Assembly: GCA_021151525.1 (NCBI GenBank) | Contig: JAGKXD010000004.1 | Coordinates: forward strand, 25,862-89,861 | Length of the DNA stretch: 64,000 nucleotides | Direction of reading: 5' to 3' | From: Cellvibrionaceae bacterium | GTDB lineage: Bacteria; Pseudomonadota; Gammaproteobacteria; Pseudomonadales; Cellvibrionaceae | In this document: piece after piece, positions 56,588 through 64,000 of the stretch | How the letters are laid out: each line of letters starts with the position of its first letter | How positions within the stretch are numbered: the stretch's first letter is position 1 | Translations under genes and position numbers: made by a program | Notes under the pieces: generated by a model | The model's input: the letters and a program-made list of their open reading frames with translations, nothing else | What the model was told of the DNA's origin: nothing | Database searches by the model: none

Positions 56588-56686
56588 GCAGCCCGTGCTC
56601 TCATTTTTGAGCCAAGAAATTTGTTGTTGTCCTTAAACAGAAGCCGCAGCAACAAGTTTCCAGAATTATCTCCTTGAGGAAATACA

Positions 56687-59422
56687 ATGGCAGAAGTAAC
56701 AGTTAGCGAACTCGCCAAATCGGTCGGTGCACCGGTTGATCGATTGCTAAAACAAATGCAAGAAGCGGGCTTGAGCCAAAAGTCGCCTGATGCGCGTGTG
56801 TCTGATGATGAAAAACAGCGTTTGCTCGCCTTTTTGAAGACCAGTCACGGTGAAGCAACCGGCGAACCCAAGAAAATTACCTTGCAACGCAAAACCACAA
56901 CTACCATCAAAACAGGTAGCGGGGCTGCGCGCAAAACCGTCAACGTTGAGGTTCGTAAAAAGCGCACCTACGTTAAGCGTGACGATGAAGATGTTCAGAC
57001 AGAAGAGCCGCAACAAGAAGATGTTGCAGTGCTGGAGCCAGTGGTAGAAGTGGTTCCTGAACCCGTTGTAGAAGCTGTGCCTGAGCCCGTGGTAGAAGTG
57101 GAGCCTGTAGTTGCAGAAGCTCCGGAGCCGGCAGTTGAAGCGGCGCCTGCACCATCGCATCGCATTTCGTTCACCGATGGTGTGGAAGAGAAGCGCCGTG
57201 CAGCCATTGAGCGTCGCCAAAATGAAGAAGCTCAACGCCTTGCCGAAGCTAAAGCGCGCGAAGATGCTAAGCGTCAGCAGCAAGCACCTAAACGTCCTGC
57301 AGAGGGCGCTCGCCCAGAGCAAAAGCCAGTGGCGAAAGAAGGTGGTGCTGCGCGTCCCGCCAATAAACCCAGCAAGCCGCCGGTAATGGTTGCTTCCTTG
57401 GATGACATTAAAGTCAACCACGGTCACGGTCACAAGAAAAGCCACAAGCATGACGATGACGCTGATGACGGCGGCGATATACGTGGCAAGCGTAGCCCAG
57501 GCGGCAAGGCTGCTAAAAAAGGCGCTGTGCCCAAGAAGACCAGCAAAGTGGAATTGTTGGATATTGTTGCTGATGAAAGCGAAGATAGCGATGTATTAGC
57601 TCGTCGTAGCCATTTGCGCGCGCATCACAAAAAGACCAACAAACACGCCTTTAAGAAGCCAACCACTAAGATCGTACACGTGGTTGATGTACCAGAAATG
57701 ATCGTTGTTTCCGAGCTGGCCTCGCGCCTTACTGTGAAAGTAGGTGAAGTGATCAAGCGCTTGATGAAGATGGGTGTTATGGCATCCATGAACGAATCAA
57801 TCGACCAAGATACCGCTGTATTGCTGGTTGAAGAGATGGGCCATGAGGCGAATCTGGTTCACGCTGATGCAATCGAACACGCCTTGGAAAAATCCCTCGA
57901 AATCGATGGTGATATGGTTCAACGTGCTCCAGTTGTAACCGTAATGGGTCACGTTGACCACGGTAAAACCTCGCTGCTTGACTACATTCGTGAAGCCAAG
58001 GTTGCCGCGGGCGAAGCCGGTGGTATTACTCAGCACATTGGTGCTTACCGAGTGCAAACCAGCCGCGGCGAAATCACCTTCCTTGATACCCCCGGTCACG
58101 CCGCGTTTACCGCAATGCGTGCTCGTGGTGCCAAGGCAACGGATATCGTGATCCTTGTAGTTGCTGCGGATGACGGTGTTATGCCGCAAACCGAAGAAGC
58201 GATTCTGCATGCTCGCGCAGCTGGCGTGCCTATCGTGGTTGCCATTAACAAGATCGATAAGCCAAGTGCTGATCCAGATCGCGTTAAAAACGAATTGGTT
58301 GTGAAGGGCGTTATCCCTGAAAACTACGGTGGCGATACCCAGTTTATCGAAGTATCTGCCCACACCGGTCAAGGTGTTGACGAGCTTTTGGAAGCTATTT
58401 CCCTGCAAGCTGAAGTACTTGAATTGAACGCGGTAACCCACGCGGCTGCTAAGGGTGTGATCATTGAATCGCGTCTGGATAAAGGCCGCGGCACTGTAGC
58501 TACTTTGCTGGTTCAGCAGGGTACCTTGAACCAAGGCGATTTGATCCTCGCCGGCCAAAGCTACGGTCGCGTGCGTTTGATGACCGACGAGCGCGGCAAT
58601 ACCGTGAAAGAAGCTGGTCCATCCACACCGGTAGAGGTTCTCGGTCTGGATACGGCGCCAAGCGCTGGTGATGACTTCGTGGTTCTGACCGACGAGCGTA
58701 AAGCCCGTGAAGTTGCCCAGTTCCGCGCTGAGAAAGAGCGTCAAGAGAAGTTGGCTCGTCACACCGCCGCTAAACTGGAAAATATGTTTGCCGGTATGGA
58801 CGCAGGTCAGAAGAAGATTCTGACTGTGGTTGTGAAGGCGGACGTTCGTGGTTCTCTGGAAGCTATTCAGGCATCTTTGGCTGACATCGGCAACGAAGAA
58901 GTTCAAGTTAACGTGGTGTCTTCTGGTATCGGTGGTATCACTGAGAACGATGTAAACCTTGCATTGACCACTGGTGCGATCATCGTAGGCTTCAACGTTC
59001 GTGCTGACGCGGCAACTCGCCGTGTGGCTGAAACTGAAGGCGTTGATATTCGTTACTACAGCATCATTTATCAATTGCTGGACGAGATCAAAGCTGCGCT
59101 CAGCGGTATGCTGGATCCAGAGCGTATCGAAACTATCGTCGGTATTGCCAACGTGCGCGAAGTGTTCACCTCGCCCAAGTTTGGTCAAGTGGCCGGTTGT
59201 ATGGTTATCGAAGGTACCGTATATCGCAGCAAACCAATCCGTGTATTGCGTGACAACGTAGTAATCTTCCAAGGCGAATTGGAATCTCTCCGTCGCTTTA
59301 AAGATGACGTAAACGAAGTTCGTAACGGTATGGAATGTGGTATCGGTGTGAAGAACTACGACGTAAAAGTCGGCGATCAGATCGAAGTTTATGAAGTGAA
59401 AGAGGTGGCGCGTAAGCTTTAA
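56687..59422 (+). CDS. infB: Translation initiation factor IF-2
   Basis: 911 aa GTPase delivering fMet-tRNA to the 30S subunit. N-terminal IF2_N domain, low-complexity linker with repeated EPVVE units (~112-155) and a KARED/RP-rich part, second IF2 domain near residue 320, then the G domain with G1 GHVDHGKT (K427), G3 DTPGHAAF and G4 NKID, and domains II-IV. Located with its tRNA substrate in the same operon. A long open frame on the opposite strand is a composition shadow. Confidence 0.97.
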   Translation: MAEVTVSELAKSVGAPVDRLLKQMQEAGLSQKSPDARVSDDEKQRLLAFLKTSHGEATGEPKKITLQRKTTTTIKTGSGAARKTVNVEVRKKRTYVKRDDEDVQTEEPQQEDVAVLEPVVEVVPEPVVEAVPEPVVEVEPVVAEAPEPAVEAAPAPSHRISFTDGVEEKRRAAIERRQNEEAQRLAEAKAREDAKRQQQAPKRPAEGARPEQKPVAKEGGAARPANKPSKPPVMVASLDDIKVNHGHGHKKSHKHDDDADDGGDIRGKRSPGGKAAKKGAVPKKTSKVELLDIVADESEDSDVLARRSHLRAHHKKTNKHAFKKPTTKIVHVVDVPEMIVVSELASRLTVKVGEVIKRLMKMGVMASMNESIDQDTAVLLVEEMGHEANLVHADAIEHALEKSLEIDGDMVQRAPVVTVMGHVDHGKTSLLDYIREAKVAAGEAGGITQHIGAYRVQTSRGEITFLDTPGHAAFTAMRARGAKATDIVILVVAADDGVMPQTEEAILHARAAGVPIVVAINKIDKPSADPDRVKNELVVKGVIPENYGGDTQFIEVSAHTGQGVDELLEAISLQAEVLELNAVTHAAAKGVIIESRLDKGRGTVATLLVQQGTLNQGDLILAGQSYGRVRLMTDERGNTVKEAGPSTPVEVLGLDTAPSAGDDFVVLTDERKAREVAQFRAEKERQEKLARHTAAKLENMFAGMDAGQKKILTVVVKADVRGSLEAIQASLADIGNEEVQVNVVSSGIGGITENDVNLALTTGAIIVGFNVRADAATRRVAETEGVDIRYYSIIYQLLDEIKAALSGMLDPERIETIVGIANVREVFTSPKFGQVAGCMVIEGTVYRSKPIRVLRDNVVIFQGELESLRRFKDDVNEVRNGMECGIGVKNYDVKVGDQIEVYEVKEVARKL

Positions 59423-59442
59423 TCGCTTGCGCAAAACCCCAC

Positions 59443-59479
59443 GCCCCGACGTGTAATCGCGTTCGGGGCTTTGTTATTT
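59443..59479 (+). terminator. Weak terminator-like hairpin between infB and rbfA
   Basis: GCCCCGA (59443-59449) pairs with TCGGGGC (59463-59469), loop 13 nt, followed by TTTGTTATTTTT. It might reduce transcription into rbfA. Confidence 0.45.
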
Positions 59480-59496
59480 TTAGAGGTTTACGGCTA

Positions 59497-59916
59497 ATGC
59501 CAAGAGAATTTACAAGATCAGACCGTGTGTCCGATGCCATCCAGCGCATTCTGGGGCAAGTTATTGCTCAAGAAATTCGCGATCCACGGGTTGGTCTGGT
59601 CAATATCAATGCGGTAACTGTTACCCGTGACATGGCCTACGCCAAGGTTTACGTGACTTTCGTTGGTTCAGAAAGCGAAGCTGAAAGCTTGGCGGCCGTT
59701 GCTGTGTTGAACAAAGCAGGTGGCTTTTTACGTGGTTTTATCGCCAAAGAGCTGATTATGCGCAGCGTGCCCAAGCTACAGTTTGTCTATGACAAAACGG
59801 CGATTCGCGGTCAGGAAATTTCGTTTTTGATTGATCGCGCGATGAAAGAAGATAGTCAGCATGTTCATGATGATGAGCCCGCAGACGATGCAGATTCAAG
59901 TGGCGAGAAGGCTTAA
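59497..59916 (+). CDS. rbfA: Ribosome-binding factor A
   Basis: 139 aa KH-type factor for 16S rRNA 5' maturation and cold adaptation. SDRVSDAIQRILGQVIAQEIRDPRVG and YAKVYVTF are family signatures. The C-terminal tail is very acidic (EDSQHVHDDEPADDADSSGE). Overlaps truB by one base. Confidence 0.95.
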   Translation: MPREFTRSDRVSDAIQRILGQVIAQEIRDPRVGLVNINAVTVTRDMAYAKVYVTFVGSESEAESLAAVAVLNKAGGFLRGFIAKELIMRSVPKLQFVYDKTAIRGQEISFLIDRAMKEDSQHVHDDEPADDADSSGEKA

Positions 59917-60881
59917 TGGCGCGTAGAAAAGGCCGTCCAGTTGACGGTGTTTTGTTGTTGATGAAGCCAGAAGGTATGACCTCAAACCATGCTTTACAGC
60001 GTGCAAAGCGTTTGTTCTTTGTAGAAAAAGCAGGTCATACAGGCGCGCTCGATCCCTTGGCCACAGGTGTATTGCCCCTGTGTTTTGGTGAAGCGACTAA
60101 ATTTTCACAATTTTTGCTAGATGCCGACAAACGCTACCGCAGCACCTTTTTGCTCGGCCAGCGCACCAACACCAGTGATGCTGATGGCGAAGTGGTGGCA
60201 GAAGCTTCGGCTGCGGGCGTTACGCTCGATGCGATCAAGCAAGCCTTGATTCCCTTGACGGGTGATATTTTACAAGTCCCGTCCATGTTTTCGGCACTGA
60301 AACACCAAGGCCAACCGCTTTATAAGTTGGCACGCGATGGAATCGAAATTGAGCGTCAACCGCGCCCAGTGACAGTCTATGCTATTGAAATCTTGGGGTT
60401 TCGCCCCGGTGAGATAGCCGAGGTGGATGTAGATGTACGTTGCAGTAAAGGCACCTACATTCGCTCCATTGCCGAGGATTTAGGCTTTGCTTTGGGCTGC
60501 GGTGCCCACGTCAAAACCTTGCATCGTTCGGCGGCAGGTTTGTTTGTTGAAGAGCAATGCATAACCTTGGAAGCGCTTGAACAAGACTTCGAGCAGGGCG
60601 GTTATGAAGCCTTAGATAAACACCTTTTGCGGGCTGATGCGCCAGTGGCGACCTTGCCGGAAATTGTGCTGCCAGAGAGCAGTGCCCACTACTTCCGGCT
60701 CGGGAACCCGGTTATGGACTCACAGGTCTATCGCGTTGGGCAACAAGGTGATATGGTGCGCGTCTTTTGCACAGAAACTGGCAGTTCAGGCCAGCAATTT
60801 CTGGGGTTAGGGGAATTGACCGATGATGGTCGCGTTGCTCCCAAACGAATTATTGCCAATCGTTCGGCAAATGAGAATTAA
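59916..60881 (+). CDS. truB: tRNA pseudouridine-55 synthase TruB
   Basis: 321 aa. Catalytic D46 in GHTGALDPLATGVLP, then the KYRSTFLLG-like segment, SALKHQGQPLYKLAR and CSKGTYIRSIAEDLG. It modifies U55 in the T-loop of most tRNAs. C-terminal PUA-like domain (~250-315). The stop is 3 bp before a REPIN-like element. Confidence 0.96.
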   Translation: MARRKGRPVDGVLLLMKPEGMTSNHALQRAKRLFFVEKAGHTGALDPLATGVLPLCFGEATKFSQFLLDADKRYRSTFLLGQRTNTSDADGEVVAEASAAGVTLDAIKQALIPLTGDILQVPSMFSALKHQGQPLYKLARDGIEIERQPRPVTVYAIEILGFRPGEIAEVDVDVRCSKGTYIRSIAEDLGFALGCGAHVKTLHRSAAGLFVEEQCITLEALEQDFEQGGYEALDKHLLRADAPVATLPEIVLPESSAHYFRLGNPVMDSQVYRVGQQGDMVRVFCTETGSSGQQFLGLGELTDDGRVAPKRIIANRSANEN

Positions 60882-60883
60882 CC

Positions 60884-60963
60884 TAGCCCGTATGGAGCAC
60901 AGCGCAATACGGGGATTTTAAAATATAGGAATCCCCGTATTGCGTTTCGCTTCATACGGGCTA
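60884..60963. repeat. REPIN-like element between truB and rpsO
   Basis: Two 34 bp arms, 60884-60917 and 60930-60963, inverted, 30 of 34 positions matching, with a 12 nt spacer. The motif TAGCCCGTATGGAGC with AATACGGGG is a typical REP half. Its sequence is unrelated to the element at 23309. Confidence 0.8.
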
Positions 60964-61115
60964 CAAAGAATTTATCGATAACGGCATTGCCAATCGATAA
61001 AACGCCTGCGGTGAAATCCTCTCCTTTGATGGGGCGGATAATCCCCGCGACAACCCACCTGTAAATATGCACGGGCGGGCTGTAATTGAATCGCATATTA
61101 ACTGAGGAAAAAATC

Positions 61116-61385
61116 ATGGCACTGAGTGCTTCTGAAAAAGCTGCAATTGTATCTGAGTACCAACAAGCCGCTGGCGACACTGGCTCACCTGAAGTTCAAG
61201 TTGCGTTGTTGACTGTAAACATCAACAAACTACAAGGCCACTTCGCTGACCACAAAGCTGACCACCACTCACGTCGTGGTTTGATTCGCATGGTAAATGC
61301 GCGTCGTAAGCTGTTGGATTACCTGAAAGGTAAAGACGCATCACGTTACACTGCACTGATTCAAAAACTGGGTCTGCGCCGTTAA
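61116..61385 (+). CDS. rpsO: 30S ribosomal protein S15
   Basis: 89 aa from ATG 61116, GAGGAAAA upstream. [48 protein letters not shown] and the end QKLGLRR are family hallmarks. S15 binds the 16S central domain and represses its own mRNA in E. coli; no equivalent pseudoknot was checked here. Confidence 0.98.
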   Translation: MALSASEKAAIVSEYQQAAGDTGSPEVQVALLTVNINKLQGHFADHKADHHSRRGLIRMVNARRKLLDYLKGKDASRYTALIQKLGLRR

Positions 61386-61393
61386 TTTGATCC

Positions 61394-61424
61394 ATGCCCG
61401 CCTCGGCGGGCATTCTTGTTTTTT
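61394..61424 (+). terminator. Intrinsic terminator between rpsO and pnp
   Basis: ATGCCCGCC (61394-61402) pairs with GGCGGGCAT (61405-61413) with a 2 nt gap, followed by a T-rich tract. E. coli also has a terminator at this position. Confidence 0.85.
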
Positions 61425-61720
61425 GAGATCTGAAAAAGTTATGGAGTTGTGCGCCAACGAGAGTAAAGAGGCGCAATGGCAGGATGCAGATTTGTTGAAA
61501 ATTAAGAGAAAATTTATAGGCGCGTAAAAATATCAACAAACGTTTTGCACGAAAAGTATCGGGTGCCGAAGAGTGGCACAGCGACGGCAGTGCAAGGCAA
61601 ATTTTTTTGAGAGAGCGGAGTTTACATAAGGTAAATGAGCATTTATCAAAAAAATTTAACGCCGCAATGCCTAGCACCCCTTCGTGAGAAAATGTTTAAA
61701 CGCAACCAAAGGATAAAAGA
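61425..61720 (+). promoter_or_regulatory. pnp leader with nested inverted repeats
   Basis: About 296 nt between the terminator and pnp. TTTGTTGA (61491-61498) pairs with TCAACAAA (61533-61540), and TTGCAC (61545-61550) with GTGCAA (61590-61595) enclosing GTGCC/GGCAC. In E. coli the pnp leader is a double-stranded RNase III substrate for PNPase autoregulation; a comparable role here is inference. Confidence 0.4.
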
Positions 61721-63847
61721 GTGAATCCGATTATTAAAAAATTTCAGTACGGCAACCAAACCGTAACCTTAGAAACTGGCCGCATTGCTCGTCAAGCAAC
61801 CGGTGCAGTTCTTGTAACCATGGGCGAAGTATCAGTGCTCTGTACTGTTGTAGGTGCTAAGAAAGCATCACCAGGCCAAGACTTCTTCCCACTGTCTGTT
61901 CATTACCAAGAAAAAAGCTACGCTGCCGGCCGTATTCCCGGTGGCTATTTGAAGCGTGAAGGCCGTCCTTCTGAAAAAGAAACCCTGACTTCTCGTTTGA
62001 TCGACCGTCCAATTCGTCCACTGTTTCCAGAAGGCTTCCTGAACGAAGTACAAGTAGTTTGTACTGTTGTTTCAACTGACAAGCAATACGATCCAGACAT
62101 CGCTGCGATGATCGGTACTTCTGCTGCCTTGGCAATTTCTGGTATTCCGTTTAACGGTCCAGTAGGTGGTGCGCGCGTAGGTTATACCGCGCAAGATGGT
62201 TACATCCTCAACCCAAGCTATGCACAACTCGCAACTTCTGAGTTGGACATGGTAGTTGCTGGTACTAAAGATGCTGTATTGATGGTTGAATCTGAAGCGA
62301 AAGAATTGCCAGAAGACACCATGTTGGGCGCAGTACTTTACGCTCACCAAGAGATGCAAGCGGTTGTTCAAGCTTGTGCTGAATTGGCGCGTGATGCGGG
62401 CAAACCGCGTTGGGATTGGCAGCCAGCTCCAGAAAATACTGCGCTGAAAGATGCCTTGGCTTCTGGTTTCGCAGATTCAATCAGCATGGCTTACCGCATC
62501 ACCGACAAAGCCAAGCGCTATGACCGTTTGGGCGAGTTGTTGACCCAAGCTACCGCTGAGTTGGCAACTGAAGCTACTGGTTTCAGCGAAGACGATGTGA
62601 AAGGTGCTTTCGGTGCGTTGGAATACCGTTTGGTTCGCGCCAACATCGTTGCTGGTCAACCACGTATCGATGGCCGCGACAACAAAACTGTGCGTCCAAT
62701 CCAAGTTGAAGTTGGCGTATTGGGTAAAGCCCACGGTTCTGCGTTGTTCACTCGCGGTGAAACCCAAGCATTGGTTGTTGCGACTTTGGGCAACGCGCGC
62801 GATGCACAAATCATCGACTTCCTCGAAGGCTCCAAAAAAGACGCGTTCATGCTGCACTACAACTTTCCACCCTTCTCGGTAGGTGAGTGTGGTCGTATGG
62901 GCGCCACTGGCCGTCGCGAAATCGGTCACGGCCGTTTGGCGCGTCGCGGTGTTGCTGCGGTTCTTCCTGCTGAAGCTGATTTTCCATACACCTTGCGCGT
63001 AGTGAGTGAAATTACTGAATCTAACGGTTCAAGCTCAATGGCGTCTGTGTGCGGTTCTTCATTGGCCTTGATGGATGCTGGCGTTCCATTGAAAGCACCA
63101 GTTGCCGGTATCGCAATGGGCTTGGTTAAAGAGCCAGAAGGTTTCGCAGTTCTTACCGACATCCTTGGCGACGAAGATCACCTCGGCGATATGGACTTTA
63201 AAGTAGCCGGTACCACCAGCGGTGTAACTGCACTGCAAATGGATATCAAAATTGAAGGCATTACCGAAGAGATTATGGAAATCGCACTCGAGCAAGCTCT
63301 TGCTGCGCGTTTGCACATCCTTGGTGAGATGAACAAAGTATTGGCTGTTTCTCGCAGCGTTGTGAGCGAAAACGCACCGCGCTTTGAAACCATCAAGATT
63401 CATCCAGACAAGATCCGCGACATCATCGGTAAAGGCGGTGCGACTATTCGTGCAATCACCGAAGAAACTGGCTCTTCAATCGATATCGATGACGACGGCA
63501 CCGTGAAGATTTACGCTGATAACACTGAAGCATTGAACGCTGCAATTTACCGCGTACAAGGCATTGTTGCTGAAGCAGAAATCGGCGCAATTTACGAAGG
63601 TACTGTTGTGCGCATCGTAGACTTCGGCGCATTCGTAAACTTCCTGCCAGGTAAAGATGGCTTGGTACACATTTCACAAATCGCCGACGAGCGCGTAAAC
63701 AGCGTTGCTGATTACTTGAAAGAAGGCCAAGTTGTGAAAGTGAAATGTTTGGATGTTGATCAGCGCGGCCGCATTAAGCTTTCTATCAAAGAAGCTAATG
63801 CAGAAGCAGCAGGTGAAGCACCAGCAGCTGAAACTGCGGCAGAGTAA
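61721..63847 (+). CDS. pnp: Polyribonucleotide nucleotidyltransferase (PNPase)
   Basis: 708 aa 3'-5' phosphorolytic RNase. Two RNase PH domains (~10-140 and ~315-545, second with [16 protein letters not shown]), a KH domain (~555-615, [13 protein letters not shown]) and S1 (~620-690, [29 protein letters not shown]). GTG start 61721 with AAAGGA about 8 nt upstream. End of the window's last operon. Confidence 0.98.
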   Translation: MNPIIKKFQYGNQTVTLETGRIARQATGAVLVTMGEVSVLCTVVGAKKASPGQDFFPLSVHYQEKSYAAGRIPGGYLKREGRPSEKETLTSRLIDRPIRPLFPEGFLNEVQVVCTVVSTDKQYDPDIAAMIGTSAALAISGIPFNGPVGGARVGYTAQDGYILNPSYAQLATSELDMVVAGTKDAVLMVESEAKELPEDTMLGAVLYAHQEMQAVVQACAELARDAGKPRWDWQPAPENTALKDALASGFADSISMAYRITDKAKRYDRLGELLTQATAELATEATGFSEDDVKGAFGALEYRLVRANIVAGQPRIDGRDNKTVRPIQVEVGVLGKAHGSALFTRGETQALVVATLGNARDAQIIDFLEGSKKDAFMLHYNFPPFSVGECGRMGATGRREIGHGRLARRGVAAVLPAEADFPYTLRVVSEITESNGSSSMASVCGSSLALMDAGVPLKAPVAGIAMGLVKEPEGFAVLTDILGDEDHLGDMDFKVAGTTSGVTALQMDIKIEGITEEIMEIALEQALAARLHILGEMNKVLAVSRSVVSENAPRFETIKIHPDKIRDIIGKGGATIRAITEETGSSIDIDDDGTVKIYADNTEALNAAIYRVQGIVAEAEIGAIYEGTVVRIVDFGAFVNFLPGKDGLVHISQIADERVNSVADYLKEGQVVKVKCLDVDQRGRIKLSIKEANAEAAGEAPAAETAAE

Positions 63848-63864
63848 TTCTGTTGTGATTGCGT

Positions 63865-63899
63865 AAAAAAGCCCCGACTATAGTTCGGGGCTTTTTTAT
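63865..63899 (+). terminator. Intrinsic terminator of pnp
   Basis: AAAAAAGCCCCGA (63865-63877) pairs with TCGGGGCTTTTTT (63885-63897) around a 7 nt loop. Confidence 0.93.
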
Positions 63900-64000
63900 T
63901 GATGTGTCGTTAATTAAAAATTTGTGCCTACGAAAAAATAAGGGCATAAGTCAAAGTGTTAAATTTCGCTAATTTAAAATAAAACAATAATCCTCACTAT

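Noticed and set aside
57797..59434. 545-codon open frame antisense to infB
   Set aside because: It mirrors the strongly biased codon use of infB, has no family resemblance and no ribosome-binding site; it is a composition shadow.
60964..61115. S15 autoregulatory pseudoknot before rpsO
   Set aside because: Short inverted repeats (for example TTATCGAT/ATCGATAA near 60971) exist, but I could not fit them to the known pseudoknot geometry.

Overview
The window is a contiguous piece of a gammaproteobacterial chromosome of Cellvibrio type (Cellvibrionaceae). The evidence is the mix of gene families: an enterobacterial/pseudomonad-like housekeeping backbone (opgGH, trxA-rho-ubiD, mscL, gsp, bio, metY-rimP-nusA-infB-rbfA-truB-rpsO-pnp), two secreted GH43 arabinanases, a PEP-CTERM protein and a TPR/ExbBD envelope-motor cluster. 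No integrase, transposase, phage gene or CRISPR array is visible. Species-level identity cannot be settled from the sequence alone.

Layout. 1-2816 (minus): opgG and a truncated opgH for osmoregulated periplasmic glucans. 3178-5571: a hybrid histidine kinase transcribed divergently. 5730-10048: trxA, rho with a long C-rich leader, ubiD, a CPXCG zinc-ribbon protein and mscL. 10366-22141: a type II secretion operon gspCDEFGHIJKLMN with many overlapping starts; gspO is not present. 22190-23173: apbE. 23309-23398: a REPIN-like palindrome.

23552-33023 is the most unusual region. Nine tightly packed genes encode a secreted beta-rich protein, two large TPR proteins (one a lipoprotein), a small TPR lipoprotein, a small secreted protein, an ExbB/TolQ proton-channel subunit, two ExbD/TolR-like subunits and a TonB-like protein with an AgmX/PglI-type C-terminus. 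This resembles the motor/envelope core of the myxobacterial Agl-Glt/Nfs machines. One ExbD-like subunit has Asn where the proton-carrying Asp is expected. A good class II CRP-type promoter precedes the cluster.

33076-36418 (minus): srkA and a large Orn/Lys/Arg decarboxylase. 36971-46497: two arabinanases (one modular with LamG, one single-domain), a PEP-CTERM protein, a TonB-dependent receptor, comF, an HDOD protein and an unknown repeat protein. 46516-51935: biotin operon bioB-(porin-like gene)-bioF-bioHC-bioD, with a BirA-type operator overlapping the bioB -35 box, a BioH-BioC fusion, and a palindromic element inserted in frame in the bioC part. 51954-53908: a DUF2459 lipoprotein, a small rod-like protein and a SprA-type HEQAH protein. 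54059-63847: initiator tRNA followed by the transcription/translation operon through pnp, with two tandem terminators after the tRNA and a second REPIN-like element between truB and rpsO.

The secretion operon would export the arabinanases, whose products could be used by the cell. The TonB-dependent receptor may be for siderophores or glycans.
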